A DNA stretch of 64,000 nucleotides, taken from a bacterium. GTDB taxonomy: Bacteria; SZUA-79; Acidulodesulfobacterales; Acidulodesulfobacteraceae. Position 1 is the first letter of the stretch, and the number at the start of each line of letters is the position of its first letter. Location of the stretch: assembly GCA_003232385.1 (NCBI GenBank), contig QIJE01000001.1, positions 62,001 through 126,000 of the forward strand, read 5' to 3'. Positions 33,557-41,969 of the stretch are shown one piece after another. A program made the translations under genes and the position numbers. The notes beneath the pieces are model-generated. The model saw only the letters and a list, made by a program, of their open reading frames with translations, was not told the origin of the DNA and did not search any database.

Positions 33557-35041
33557 TTATTTTATAATAATATGTGTAATCCCTATTAATAAATGATGTA
33601 GATTCGCCGGTATATAAAACCCTAAAATTATCAATACTACAAGCGGCAAGGCCATCGGCAAAATAGACAAGGGACCAAAATCGCCCTTTTGAATATTCGG
33701 ATCGTCATCGTCTTTTCCGAAAACGATTGAGACGACTTTTGCCAGCAGGCCCACAAATGCTGCTACCAAAAGGCCCACGAGTATGATTGTTATTATATAA
33801 TAGCCGTTTTTTAAACTTTGAAGTATAATCAAAAACTCACTTATAAATGTTACGGAAGGCGGGGCTCCTATTAATGCAAGTACTCCGATAGAAAATAGAA
33901 ATGCCGTCTTCGGCATAACGTAAAAAACACCCTTAATTTTTCTAATATCCTTAGTTTTATACTTATGCAGCAAATTTCCGGAACCGAAAAACATTATCGG
34001 TTTTGCAAGGCTATGGCTAAGCATCTGCAAAAGAGCGCCGAAAGTTCCGAACAATCCCCCCAAACCAAACCCTAAACCGATTATCCCCATATGTTCTATG
34101 CTCGAATACGCAAAAAGTCTTTTCGTTGATTTTTGATTGATAATTCCCATTACTCCGGTAAATATCGTGAAAATACCTATGGCAATCATTATCGCCTTCG
34201 GATAACCGAACCCGACGTCCTTTCCCGCAATGCTAAAATACCTCATTATGCCGTACATCGCCGTGTTTAAAAGAGATGCGGAAAGCATACTTGAAACGGG
34301 AGATGGAGCTTCGGAATGGGCATCGGGAAGCCACGTATGCATCGGAGACAACCCTACTTTTGTACCAAAACCTATCACTATCAAAACAAAGGCAAACCTT
34401 ACTATGTCTTTATTAAGATAAGCGGCATGCGAACTTAAGACAGTCCAATCCAAAGAAGAAACTATGTGTGCGCTTCCGGGAATATTTCCGGAAAGATAAA
34501 ACAAAATCGTCCCCAAAAGGGCAAGCGAAAGCCCTACGGAAACAACCACTATATATTTCCATGCGGCTTCTATCGACTTTTCCGTGATCTCCGTAACAAC
34601 TAAAAAAGCACTTGTAATAGTAGTAAGCTCTATATCTATCAGATAGATTGCCATATTGTTAATCATCGGAGCGACAAGCATTGTTAAGGCAAAGAGATTT
34701 AAGAAAAGGTAATATCTGCCAAGCTCTTTATCCGTCATTTTTTCATCTTCTATCGCAAGCCTCATATACGAAATTCCGTACATCGACGACAGAAAATATA
34801 CTATACCGACTAACAGTATTATATAGGCACCGAATTCATCTATGACTATCGCTTTGTTAAAAATAGAAATAGTCTTAAGGCTTACGGAAAGATAAAGAAT
34901 GACCGATGAGCCGATTAAAACCAAAGAAGACGATACCAAACTTGCATATTCGGCAAACCTTTTATTTCTTACGATAAAAGGAGCTAATGACGCAAGCAGC
35001 GGAATTATTAAAAATGCAACAATAAAAATTTGCATATTCAT
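33557..35041 (-). CDS. hyfF: Hyf-like antiporter subunit HyfF (NuoM/NuoN family)
   Basis: Second antiporter-like membrane subunit of the operon, 494 residues and about 14 hydrophobic segments. The conserved core reads GFGTKVGLSPMHTWLPDAHS and EAPSPVSSMLSASLLN, with KSTKRLFAYSSIEHMGIIGLG and SHSLAKPIMFFGSGN. GAPPSVTFISEF is the late motif. Lysines in these segments are the proposed ion path in relatives. It lies between the HyfE-like and large-subunit genes. Confidence 0.88.
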   Translation of the reverse strand: MNMQIFIVAFLIIPLLASLAPFIVRNKRFAEYASLVSSSLVLIGSSVILYLSVSLKTISIFNKAIVIDEFGAYIILLVGIVYFLSSMYGISYMRLAIEDEKMTDKELGRYYLFLNLFALTMLVAPMINNMAIYLIDIELTTITSAFLVVTEITEKSIEAAWKYIVVVSVGLSLALLGTILFYLSGNIPGSAHIVSSLDWTVLSSHAAYLNKDIVRFAFVLIVIGFGTKVGLSPMHTWLPDAHSEAPSPVSSMLSASLLNTAMYGIMRYFSIAGKDVGFGYPKAIMIAIGIFTIFTGVMGIINQKSTKRLFAYSSIEHMGIIGLGFGLGGLFGTFGALLQMLSHSLAKPIMFFGSGNLLHKYKTKDIRKIKGVFYVMPKTAFLFSIGVLALIGAPPSVTFISEFLIILQSLKNGYYIITIILVGLLVAAFVGLLAKVVSIVFGKDDDDPNIQKGDFGPLSILPMALPLVVLIILGFYIPANLHHLLIGITHIIIK

Positions 35042-35070
35042 GTTATTTATGTATTGTTATATTAATTATA

Positions 35071-35745
35071 TTATCCAACAAGTCTTTTTAACATAGCCGT
35101 AGAAAAAGACCCCGTTTGCATCTTCATAAACATCGACAAAATCAACATTGCCACCAAGGTAACCAAGATATCGAATAGCACGACTAACTCCACGATTATC
35201 GGGAGTGTCGGAACGACAACAACGGATAAAAGAAATATTCCGTTTTCTATAATAAGTATTCCAAGTATATGCGTTATCGTAGTAAACCTTGAAATAATCA
35301 TAAAAAAACCGATAAATACGAGGCTTAAGGCAATGGAAGAAGCGTTAACGACTATTTTCGGCGAAAAAGGAGAAATCAATCTGTATATCAAAAAATATGC
35401 AAAAACCGTCAACAAGAGTCCTGAGATAATGGAAAGCGGGATTTTTACGCTAAGTTTTACCTCTTCCTTAATATTGAATTTTTTAATCATTCTTAGAAGC
35501 ATATAGGGCACTATAATCGTCCTGATAAACAACGTTAAAAATGCAACGAGATAAAGGTTTATGTTCTGTGATTCTATTCCCAAGACTAATGTTAGGATAA
35601 ATATCAAAAACGATTGAAAAGCATAAGAATGGATATAAAAAGAAACCCATCTTGAACTCAACATCGCAAAAGACGATAAAAGAATCAATGCGACCAAAAG
35701 ACTCTCAATGACATAAATATAAATAGGCATTGTATAACCCAGCAT
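35071..35745 (-). CDS. hyfE: Hyf-like membrane subunit HyfE
   Basis: 224-residue membrane protein with about six hydrophobic segments, matching HyfE, the small subunit related to NuoK/MrpC. Typical features are FLTLFIRTIIVPYMLLRMIKKF (quoted in part: FIRTIIVPYMLLRMIKKF), and ILIIENGIFLLSVVVV near residue 160. Position between HyfC- and HyfF-like genes supports the call more than sequence does. It starts 29 bases after the HyfC-like gene. Confidence 0.78.
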   Translation of the reverse strand: MLGYTMPIYIYVIESLLVALILLSSFAMLSSRWVSFYIHSYAFQSFLIFILTLVLGIESQNINLYLVAFLTLFIRTIIVPYMLLRMIKKFNIKEEVKLSVKIPLSIISGLLLTVFAYFLIYRLISPFSPKIVVNASSIALSLVFIGFFMIISRFTTITHILGILIIENGIFLLSVVVVPTLPIIVELVVLFDILVTLVAMLILSMFMKMQTGSFSTAMLKRLVG

Positions 35746-35773
35746 CTTTCTACTCCCTATTACCGAAAAAAGT

Positions 35774-36733
35774 TTAAAAACCCTTGTATTGAAACGTCAT
35801 TATGGCAAGAACGCCCAAAACGAATGCGACGGAAAAGTATTCTTGGTACCTGAAGAACCTTAATCTTGAAATAGCTGTATCTATAACCGCTGCTATAAGC
35901 CCTACGATTAACATCTTTATAATAAGACTGACTACGGCAATAATAAGACTAATCGGACTGTGATTAACGGATAAACCCCACGGAAAAACCAATACGTTCA
36001 AAAAAATAACTAAAAGTAAGAATTGCTTCATGTATCCCGACCATTTTAAAAAAGCCAAATAGGGACCGGAGTATTCTAAAATCCTTGCTTCTTCAATCAT
36101 GCTCATCTCGACATGCGTGGAGGCGTTAATCGGCCTCCTATCCGTATCCGCCAAAAATAACATAAAAAAAGCAGCTATAATTAAAAAATGAGAGGAGCTA
36201 AAGTAAAGGGGCATCGACGATACTATGACATGCAACATTACATACGGCAGAGTAGATTTAGCTATCAACGCAACGCCGACGAACACAAGTATAAGCGTAG
36301 GTTCGGAAAGAATTGCAAGAAGCGTGGCGCGTGAAGAACCCAACCCCCCGTAGCTCGTGCTCAAATCAAGAGACGCTAAATTTATAAAAAAAGACGAAAG
36401 GGAGAAAAGAAAAGCCCCCGCAAGCATATCGCCCATAAATCCCAACGGAAGCGGATAGATAGTCAAAACCGGAAGAAGAAGGGTGATAAGCACCATCGAA
36501 ACAAAAGAAACGAACGGAGTCAACCCGAAAATAAACGATGCCCCGGACGGTACCAATATCTCTTTATGAAAAAGTTTATGAAGGTCGTAATAAGGCTGAA
36601 AAACCGAAGGTCCCCTCCTGCCTTCAAAAATCTCCTCCATCTTGCTGATAAAACCTGCAATAAACGGAGAAAAAGCAAGGACGATTATAACTTGAAAAAT
36701 TTGAAATATGGTTGAATTTAAATAGATATCCAT
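35774..36733 (-). CDS. hyfC: Hyf-like membrane subunit HyfC (NuoH family)
   Basis: First gene of the complex, encoding the NuoH/HyfC-type membrane subunit that links the peripheral arm to the antiporters. The 319 residues include EGRRGPSVFQPYYDLHKLFH near residue 36, the HyfC signature. DTDRRPINASTHVEMSMIEE and ARILEYSGPYLAFLKW follow near 200, holding the conserved acidic residues of the E-channel. A SD-like GGAGAGG lies 13 bases upstream. Another TGTAATG copy follows the same pattern as the start region. Confidence 0.88.
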   Translation of the reverse strand: MDIYLNSTIFQIFQVIIVLAFSPFIAGFISKMEEIFEGRRGPSVFQPYYDLHKLFHKEILVPSGASFIFGLTPFVSFVSMVLITLLLPVLTIYPLPLGFMGDMLAGAFLFSLSSFFINLASLDLSTSYGGLGSSRATLLAILSEPTLILVFVGVALIAKSTLPYVMLHVIVSSMPLYFSSSHFLIIAAFFMLFLADTDRRPINASTHVEMSMIEEARILEYSGPYLAFLKWSGYMKQFLLLVIFLNVLVFPWGLSVNHSPISLIIAVVSLIIKMLIVGLIAAVIDTAISRLRFFRYQEYFSVAFVLGVLAIMTFQYKGF

Positions 36734-37007
36734 TACAGGCCAATATCCTCTCCGGCATTACATTAAAAATCTAAATATAGTCAAATCGTTTTTGTAATGT
36801 AGAAGTCATTAGCCGTGAATAATCGTTTGTTTATTGGCGGTATATAGCTCACAAACGGCTTAAGCAGACCCCATTGCTTAGTAGCTCTTTTTAGATTTTG
36901 CCATATAAGCTGTAAATTGTCAAGAAAAAAATACGGTATAATCCTATTATTGACCTAAATACAGGCGGGTTATCCGACCTGCGCTTTCCGATTTATTTTT
37001 ATTTATG

Positions 37008-37019
37008 TGATAAAAATCA
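37008..37019 (+). promoter_or_regulatory. Fnr/Dnr-type box TGAT-AAAA-ATCA upstream of the RIC gene
   Basis: Four-base arms TGAT and ATCA around AAAA match the core of the Fnr/Dnr consensus TTGAT-N4-ATCAA. If the start of transcription is near 37055 (GATAAT at 37043-37048 as -10), the box would sit at about -41.5, the usual activator position. Confidence 0.6.
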
Positions 37020-37027
37020 TGTATTAA

Positions 37028-37076
37028 AGACAAGAACTTTAGGATAATTATATTATAGACAAGAATAAAGTCTATA
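37028..37076. repeat. Direct repeat AGACAAGAA and inverted repeat TATAGAC/GTCTATA
   Basis: AGACAAGAA occurs at 37028-37036 and 37057-37065, 29 bases apart. The second copy lies in an inverted repeat TATAGAC (37054-37060), 9-base spacer, GTCTATA (37070-37076). It overlaps the expected -10 and transcript start of the RIC gene, so it could bind a second regulator or form a leader hairpin. Confidence 0.45.
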
Positions 37077-37108
37077 GAACAAAATTTAACACTCAACGGG
37101 GGTAAAGA

Positions 37109-38083
37109 ATGAAAACCGAAATAAGAAAAGCTGTAGAAAAAGATGAAAATACTACGGAAACGATATTAGACGTAACCGCCATAGAATCTAGGCTTAAACA
37201 TCCTACAATATTTAAATTATTGGATAAACTTGAAAACGGAAATAGCCTTATTATAGAAAACGATCATGACCCTAAGCCGTTGCACTATCAACTTTCGGCT
37301 GAGAAAAAAAACATGTTCTCCTGGGAATATTTAGAAAACGGACCGGTTAAATGGGTTGTCAAAATAACTAAAAAAGGACCAAGCGGAGACAATGAAACAG
37401 ATAGTTTGCTATTAAAAAGCGTAGGCGAAATCGCATCGGAAAATCCTGAAAAGATTGAGGTGTTCAAAAAATACGGCTTAGATTTTTGCTGCGGAGGCAA
37501 TAAAACATTAGGGGAGGCATGCACTGAATCCGGTACCGACGAAAAGGCTATCGTTAACGAGCTAAACAACGCCAATAAACATGACGAAAAAACAGAAAAC
37601 AACAAAAATTACGCCTTAAATCAAAGGGCAAATGAATGGGACGTAAGCTTTTTGATTGATTATATAGTTAATATTCATCATACGTTTTTAAGGATTCATC
37701 TTCCGGAAGCATCCGAATATATGGAAAAGGTTATTCGTGTTCACGGAGAACATCATCCGGAACTTGTCAAAATAAAGGAACTCTTCGCTAAAATGAACGA
37801 AACATTAATTCCTCATTTAGACAAGGAAGAGGAAGAGCTTTTTCCGCACATGAAAAATGGAGAAACCGGCGACAGCATGAAGAAAGAAATAAGTGATGCG
37901 GAATACGACCATGAATATGTCGGACGTATTCTTAAAGAGATGAGCTCTTTAAGTTTCGGTTATGCCGTCCCGGAAGACGCATGCGCTTCTTATAAATATC
38001 TTTACGGACTATTGAAGGATATTGCCGACGACATAATGATTCATATCCATTTAGAAAACAATATTTTATTTAAAAAAATTTAA
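37109..38083 (+). CDS. Iron-sulfur cluster repair di-iron protein with N-terminal DUF2249 domain (RIC/ScdA/YtfE type)
   Basis: 324-residue three-part protein. Residues ~15-90 form a DUF2249 domain (LDVTAIESRLKHPTIFKLLD ... KWVVKITKKGP). Residues ~103-155 are the ScdA N-terminal domain with its FCCGG motif (C127, C128). Residues ~180-322 are a hemerythrin-like di-iron domain with histidines at 190/191, 215, 236, 268 and 312-314. RIC proteins restore iron-sulfur clusters damaged by nitric oxide or peroxide. A ribosome-binding GGGGGT precedes the ATG by 8 bases. The Fnr-type box upstream and the convergent HTH-NosL regulator suggest nitrosative control. The DUF2249 fusion is uncommon in characterised members. 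Confidence 0.88.
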   Translation: MKTEIRKAVEKDENTTETILDVTAIESRLKHPTIFKLLDKLENGNSLIIENDHDPKPLHYQLSAEKKNMFSWEYLENGPVKWVVKITKKGPSGDNETDSLLLKSVGEIASENPEKIEVFKKYGLDFCCGGNKTLGEACTESGTDEKAIVNELNNANKHDEKTENNKNYALNQRANEWDVSFLIDYIVNIHHTFLRIHLPEASEYMEKVIRVHGEHHPELVKIKELFAKMNETLIPHLDKEEEELFPHMKNGETGDSMKKEISDAEYDHEYVGRILKEMSSLSFGYAVPEDACASYKYLYGLLKDIADDIMIHIHLENNILFKKI

Positions 38084-38097
38084 ATATAATGCTGCTA

Positions 38098-38721
38098 TCA
38101 GAATTTCATATGGGACATTATGTCTTCGAATGACTTGATTACTCCGCCGAATCCTTTTTGAAACTTTTCGGCATCGTCCTGCTTTGCAAAAACAAGGATA
38201 GGCGGGGAGCAGCAGGGGATTACATCTGTTTTAAACAAAAGAAAAGCATTCCTTAAATCTAACGGATTTCCATAAATAAAATCCCGCCCCATTATAGAAC
38301 TTACGGAATCTAAGTCACCGATAAGATGTAATATTCCCATGATAGCGCAGTGAGTACAGCAAAATTCAAATTTTTTACCGTTCTTCCAAATAACCGTAAT
38401 AGTGAGCCTTTCATCTGCAATATGTTTGAGACAAACGCCGCATTTGGGATATGAGTCGGTATGTTTAACGTCCGGAACGTTATGAGCGTAAGGATAAAGC
38501 TTATTAAACGTTTTGGAAATATCGTTATCTCGTATCAAAGCACGGACATATCTATAAACGCTCATCTTGGAAATGTTTAATATCCCGCTTATTTCGGCAA
38601 CATTATCCGCTTTTCCGGTTTTGACTAATTCCAGCACCCTCTCTTTCTGGGTGAGTTCGCCGGGCTTTTTAGATTTTTCGTGATGCATTATAGTTGTTTT
38701 ATCCATAAGGTAATTATACAT
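38098..38721 (-). CDS. HTH DNA-binding protein fused to a cysteine-rich NosL-like domain
   Basis: 207 residues. Residues ~22-72 form a winged-HTH (TQKERVLELVKTG...NISKMSVYRYVRALIRD, recognition helix SKMSVYRYVR). From ~90 on, the protein resembles NosL copper-binding lipoproteins but without a signal peptide: CGVC at 94-97, then CCTHC (121-125), and C170-C171 followed by AKQDDAEKFQKGFGGVIKSF, the NosL C-terminal pattern. The cysteine sets look able to bind a metal or a cluster. I infer a metal- or NO-responsive regulator. It converges on the RIC gene with 14 bases between them. Direct repeats lie upstream of its start. Confidence 0.72.
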   Translation of the reverse strand: MYNYLMDKTTIMHHEKSKKPGELTQKERVLELVKTGKADNVAEISGILNISKMSVYRYVRALIRDNDISKTFNKLYPYAHNVPDVKHTDSYPKCGVCLKHIADERLTITVIWKNGKKFEFCCTHCAIMGILHLIGDLDSVSSIMGRDFIYGNPLDLRNAFLLFKTDVIPCCSPPILVFAKQDDAEKFQKGFGGVIKSFEDIMSHMKF

Positions 38722-38756
38722 AACGAAATCTTTTATTGCAACATCGGTATAATTTT

Positions 38757-38795
38757 TATAACCTTACGGCAGTCAAAACCGCAAATATAACCTTA
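38757..38795. repeat. Direct repeat TATAACCTTA upstream of the HTH-NosL-like gene
   Basis: Exact 10-base copies at 38757-38766 and 38786-38795, 29 bases (about three helical turns) apart, 36 bases before the regulator's start. A candidate autoregulatory site. Confidence 0.4.
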
Positions 38796-38796
38796 A

Positions 38797-38827
38797 AATA
38801 ATGAGTACGGCAATCGCCGCCATTATT
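38797..38827 (-). terminator. Terminator-like hairpin after polA
   Basis: On the polA strand AATAATG and CATTATT form 7-base arms around an inner GGC-GATT-GCC stem, followed by TTAAGG. It starts at the polA stop codon and closes the long leftward run. The T-tract is weak. Confidence 0.5.
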
Positions 38828-41493
38828 CAATGAGCCTCCGTCCAGTTTTTACCGATTCCGACATTTACGACAAGGGGAACGTTTTTCAGTAAATTTTTAT
38901 CCGTCATAATCTTGGAAACCATATTTTTAAGGTCGTCCTTTAAAGATTCTTTTACCTCAAATATCAGTTCGTCATGCACCTGAAGTATCATTTTAGCGTC
39001 CTCTTTTAATGCGGGTATACTTTTAAGGGTGTTATAAATATTAACCATTGCAATTTTTATTATATCGGCGGCAGTACCCTGAATGGGGGCATTTATCGCT
39101 GCCCTTTTGGGAAACAACGCCGAATTTTTTACCTTAGAATTAATACTTTCGACGTAGCACTTTCTCCCGAAGGCCGTCTTGACGAATCCGTCGCGTTTAG
39201 CCTCTGCAACCGTTCGCTCCATATAATCCTTGATAGCGGAATGGTTTTTAAAATATAAATCTATATAAAGTTTAGCCTCCTCTACGGATATTCCAAGTTC
39301 TTTCGACAACCCGAAAGAACTCATTCCGTAAATTATTCCAAAGTTGATCGTCTTCGCCCTTCTTCTCATAGTTTGGTCCACTTCGCCGACCGTCGTCTTG
39401 AATATTTCCGAGGCTGTCTTTGCGTGAATATCCTCGTTATTCAGGAAACTTTGAATTAAGGCCCTATCTCCCGAAATAGATGCCATAACCCTCAAATCTA
39501 TTTGGGAATAGTCCACTGACAGTAATAAAAACCCTGGTTTTGCTATAAACGATTGTCTTATTTTACTGCCTTCGTTATCGGAAACCGGAATATTTTGAAG
39601 ATTAGGGCTCTGGCTGGCGAGCCTGCCGGTAGAAGTGGTGGTTTGAGAAAATGACGTATGGACCCTGCCGTCTTTGCCTATTTCTCTTAAAAGCACATCT
39701 ACGAATGATGTCTTAAGCTTTACCTTATTTCTATATGATATAACGCAGTCTATAAATAAAAGATAATCTTTTAACGTATCATCGTCATTATCCTTGAGGA
39801 TCATTTCAAACCGGGACTTTAAGGCTTGTAAAACCTCTATATCGGTACTGTTCTTTTTTATCCTGTTGAACTTCATTTCGTCGAACATAACCTTACTTAA
39901 CTGTTTAGGAGAGCTTACATTAAATTCTCTTCCTGCAATTTTGTGAATTATACCGATAAGCTTTTTAGAATCCGATTCATAAGACGCCGATAAAGGCATA
40001 AGAATATTCCTATCTACCATAAAACCGGTATGTTCCATGTCCGCTAAGACCATAGAAAGAGGCATATCTACATTGTAAAATAGGTATTTTAGACCGGAGT
40101 CTCTCCCTATTTCCGCCTTTAAAAACCTATATAATCCGTGGATTAAAAAAGCTTTATTATTAATATATTCGGAACCTGAAGCGTTCAAATAGCCCTCAAA
40201 TTCACCCTCTATGTCGGCAAGACTATGCGAATGCTTTATGGGATTCAAAAGATAGGATGCGATTTTTATATCAAAATAAAGGTTGTTTAACTCAATTCCG
40301 TTATCCCTTAGAAACGACCTTATCGCATTAAGACCGTGTCCTATTTTGCAGACCGAATCATTTTGCAATAAATCCACTATCTCGGTATTTTCGGCAATAT
40401 TTGTTAAATCAAACGATACCGCTCCGATGGCTTTATGATATATATATATTAGATTAAATTCATTGTCGAACAATCCTTTCTTTTTATCGTTAAAATCTAT
40501 AAATATGGAAAGAATGTCCGTATCCCCTTTGTCGTCGTCATTTTCATATTTTTTATCTTCAGGGGCTGCTTTAAAATTCTTTAATAAAGAATTAAGCTCA
40601 AGCCTTTTAAAAATTTCATAGAGCCCGGCATCATCTCTTTTTCTCAATGCGAAATCGTCTAAGGAGTTCTTTCGACGCCCTTCCCATACGGCGAGTTTAT
40701 CCGAATGCGGCGTAAAATAGGCATCGACCAATTTTATATCCTTGTAGAACGAGGCGAGCTCTAAACTTTTATATGCTTCTTCCTTGTGATTTAACAACGA
40801 TTCCTTAAGTTTAAGCTTTTTAAGCGAATCTATATTATTATAAATACCGTTTAAACTTCCATATTCTTTTATCAAGCCGAAAGCCGTTTTCTCGCCTATA
40901 CCTTTAATTCCCGGAATATTATCGGATGCATCACCCATTAATGCAAGAACATAGCGGTATTTATCCGGCTTTATCTCATGTTCCTTTTCAAAATCCGATT
41001 TTGTAATGACCTTATTTTTAAGGGCGTCATATATAAAAACTCTATCTGACAATAACTGCTTTAAATCTTTATCGCTGCTTACTATGCAAATGCTAATAGA
41101 AAAATCGTCTGCAAAGTTATCTACTATGCACGCAATTAAATCGTCCGCCTCGTAACCGTTAAGCCTAAATGTTTCAAACCCCAGCAAATACGAAATATCC
41201 GTTAAAGAATTAACTTGGGAAAGCAGGTCCTCCGGCATTCCTTTTCTGTTGGCTTTATATGCTTCATAAGATTGTTTTCTGAGGCTTTCGCGGGAATCAA
41301 AAAGGCATGCTCCATAGCTTATATTAGCTTCCTTGATGAGTTTCATGAGCATTCTCGTATAGCCCAACGAAGCTCCCGTCGGTTCGCCTTTAGAGTTGGT
41401 AAGGGGAGGCATTGCATAGTAAGCTCGATAAAAATATGAACTGGAATCTATTAAAAACAGGTCGGCTTTAACAACGGCTTTTTCCATTATCAT
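38827..41493 (-). CDS. polA: DNA polymerase I, proofreading motifs apparently absent
   Basis: 888-residue repair and Okazaki-fragment polymerase. The N-terminal ~300 residues are the 5'-3' exonuclease (FLIDSSSYFYRAYYAM, NGYEADDLIACI, MGDASDNIPGIKGIGEKTA). The polymerase motifs are complete: LLSVDYSQIDLRVMAS (A), RRRAKTINFGIIYGMS (B) and LQVHDELIFEV (C). The middle domain lacks the DxE of exonuclease motif I (it reads SIFIDFNDKKKG) and the Asp of motif II (GLNAIRSF), so 3'-5' proofreading is probably lost, as in Taq. The frame allows starts at 41493 (MIMEKAVV) or 41487. It follows the RDD gene at once. Confidence 0.95.
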   Translation of the reverse strand: MIMEKAVVKADLFLIDSSSYFYRAYYAMPPLTNSKGEPTGASLGYTRMLMKLIKEANISYGACLFDSRESLRKQSYEAYKANRKGMPEDLLSQVNSLTDISYLLGFETFRLNGYEADDLIACIVDNFADDFSISICIVSSDKDLKQLLSDRVFIYDALKNKVITKSDFEKEHEIKPDKYRYVLALMGDASDNIPGIKGIGEKTAFGLIKEYGSLNGIYNNIDSLKKLKLKESLLNHKEEAYKSLELASFYKDIKLVDAYFTPHSDKLAVWEGRRKNSLDDFALRKRDDAGLYEIFKRLELNSLLKNFKAAPEDKKYENDDDKGDTDILSIFIDFNDKKKGLFDNEFNLIYIYHKAIGAVSFDLTNIAENTEIVDLLQNDSVCKIGHGLNAIRSFLRDNGIELNNLYFDIKIASYLLNPIKHSHSLADIEGEFEGYLNASGSEYINNKAFLIHGLYRFLKAEIGRDSGLKYLFYNVDMPLSMVLADMEHTGFMVDRNILMPLSASYESDSKKLIGIIHKIAGREFNVSSPKQLSKVMFDEMKFNRIKKNSTDIEVLQALKSRFEMILKDNDDDTLKDYLLFIDCVISYRNKVKLKTSFVDVLLREIGKDGRVHTSFSQTTTSTGRLASQSPNLQNIPVSDNEGSKIRQSFIAKPGFLLLSVDYSQIDLRVMASISGDRALIQSFLNNEDIHAKTASEIFKTTVGEVDQTMRRRAKTINFGIIYGMSSFGLSKELGISVEEAKLYIDLYFKNHSAIKDYMERTVAEAKRDGFVKTAFGRKCYVESINSKVKNSALFPKRAAINAPIQGTAADIIKIAMVNIYNTLKSIPALKEDAKMILQVHDELIFEVKESLKDDLKNMVSKIMTDKNLLKNVPLVVNVGIGKNWTEAH

Positions 41494-41910
41494 TCAAGGC
41501 TTTTTAACGTCTAAAACATGAGTAAAAGCAAATCTATCACCTAATCTTTCACCTTCCGGACTCTTTACGGTAAAGTAAATCTCGACGGAGTATATAAAAA
41601 TGCCGACTACCACAAGCAGAAAATAGCCTATAAACGGTATAAACGCAAACAAAAGCGGGATGACTAGAAAAGAGTTTCTGATAATCGATTCTTTAAACTC
41701 GGGTCTTTTTTCACCTAATGTCATGACGACCTTCAGCCCGGTAATTTTTTTCCCGAGACTCTCTCCATCGAATAAGCCGTCCGAAATTAAAATATACATA
41801 ATCCCCGCTATAAAACCGAACGGATAAAAAATCTCGCTTAAAAAACAAAATATCAGTAAATCAATGGTTTTGGCAATAAACCTATGAAGTATATTCGCTT
41901 TATCATTCAT
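41494..41910 (-). CDS. RDD-family membrane protein
   Basis: 138 residues with an N-terminal RDD-like beginning (ILHRFIAKTIDLLIFCFLSEI, where R-x3-K-x2-D replaces RDD), about three hydrophobic segments, and the typical SLGKKITGLKVV segment after the second. RDD proteins are of uncertain function; some are implicated in ion transport. Its stop codon abuts the start of polA. Confidence 0.8.
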   Translation of the reverse strand: MNDKANILHRFIAKTIDLLIFCFLSEIFYPFGFIAGIMYILISDGLFDGESLGKKITGLKVVMTLGEKRPEFKESIIRNSFLVIPLLFAFIPFIGYFLLVVVGIFIYSVEIYFTVKSPEGERLGDRFAFTHVLDVKKP

Positions 41911-41969
41911 AAATTAAACTAATATTTAATATATATTATGACGAACATAAATATGCAACCGTCAGTTCG

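Larger units (their letters stand above)
36734..37108. other. Divergent intergenic region between hyfC-like and RIC genes
   Basis: 375 bases without a gene. CATTACA occurs at 36731-36737 and 36756-36762, and its complement TGTAATG at 36793-36799, around the probable Hyf promoter. A hairpin TAAGC / GCTTA followed by CTCTTTTTAG lies near 36862-36900. Further right are the Fnr-type box and the direct and inverted repeats described separately. No tRNA or small ORF is visible. Confidence 0.6.

Noticed and set aside
36850-36905. Riboswitch or terminator upstream of the RIC gene
   Set aside because: The small TAAGC/GCTTA hairpin followed by CTCTTTTT has no transcript reaching it that I can identify and no known riboswitch pattern.
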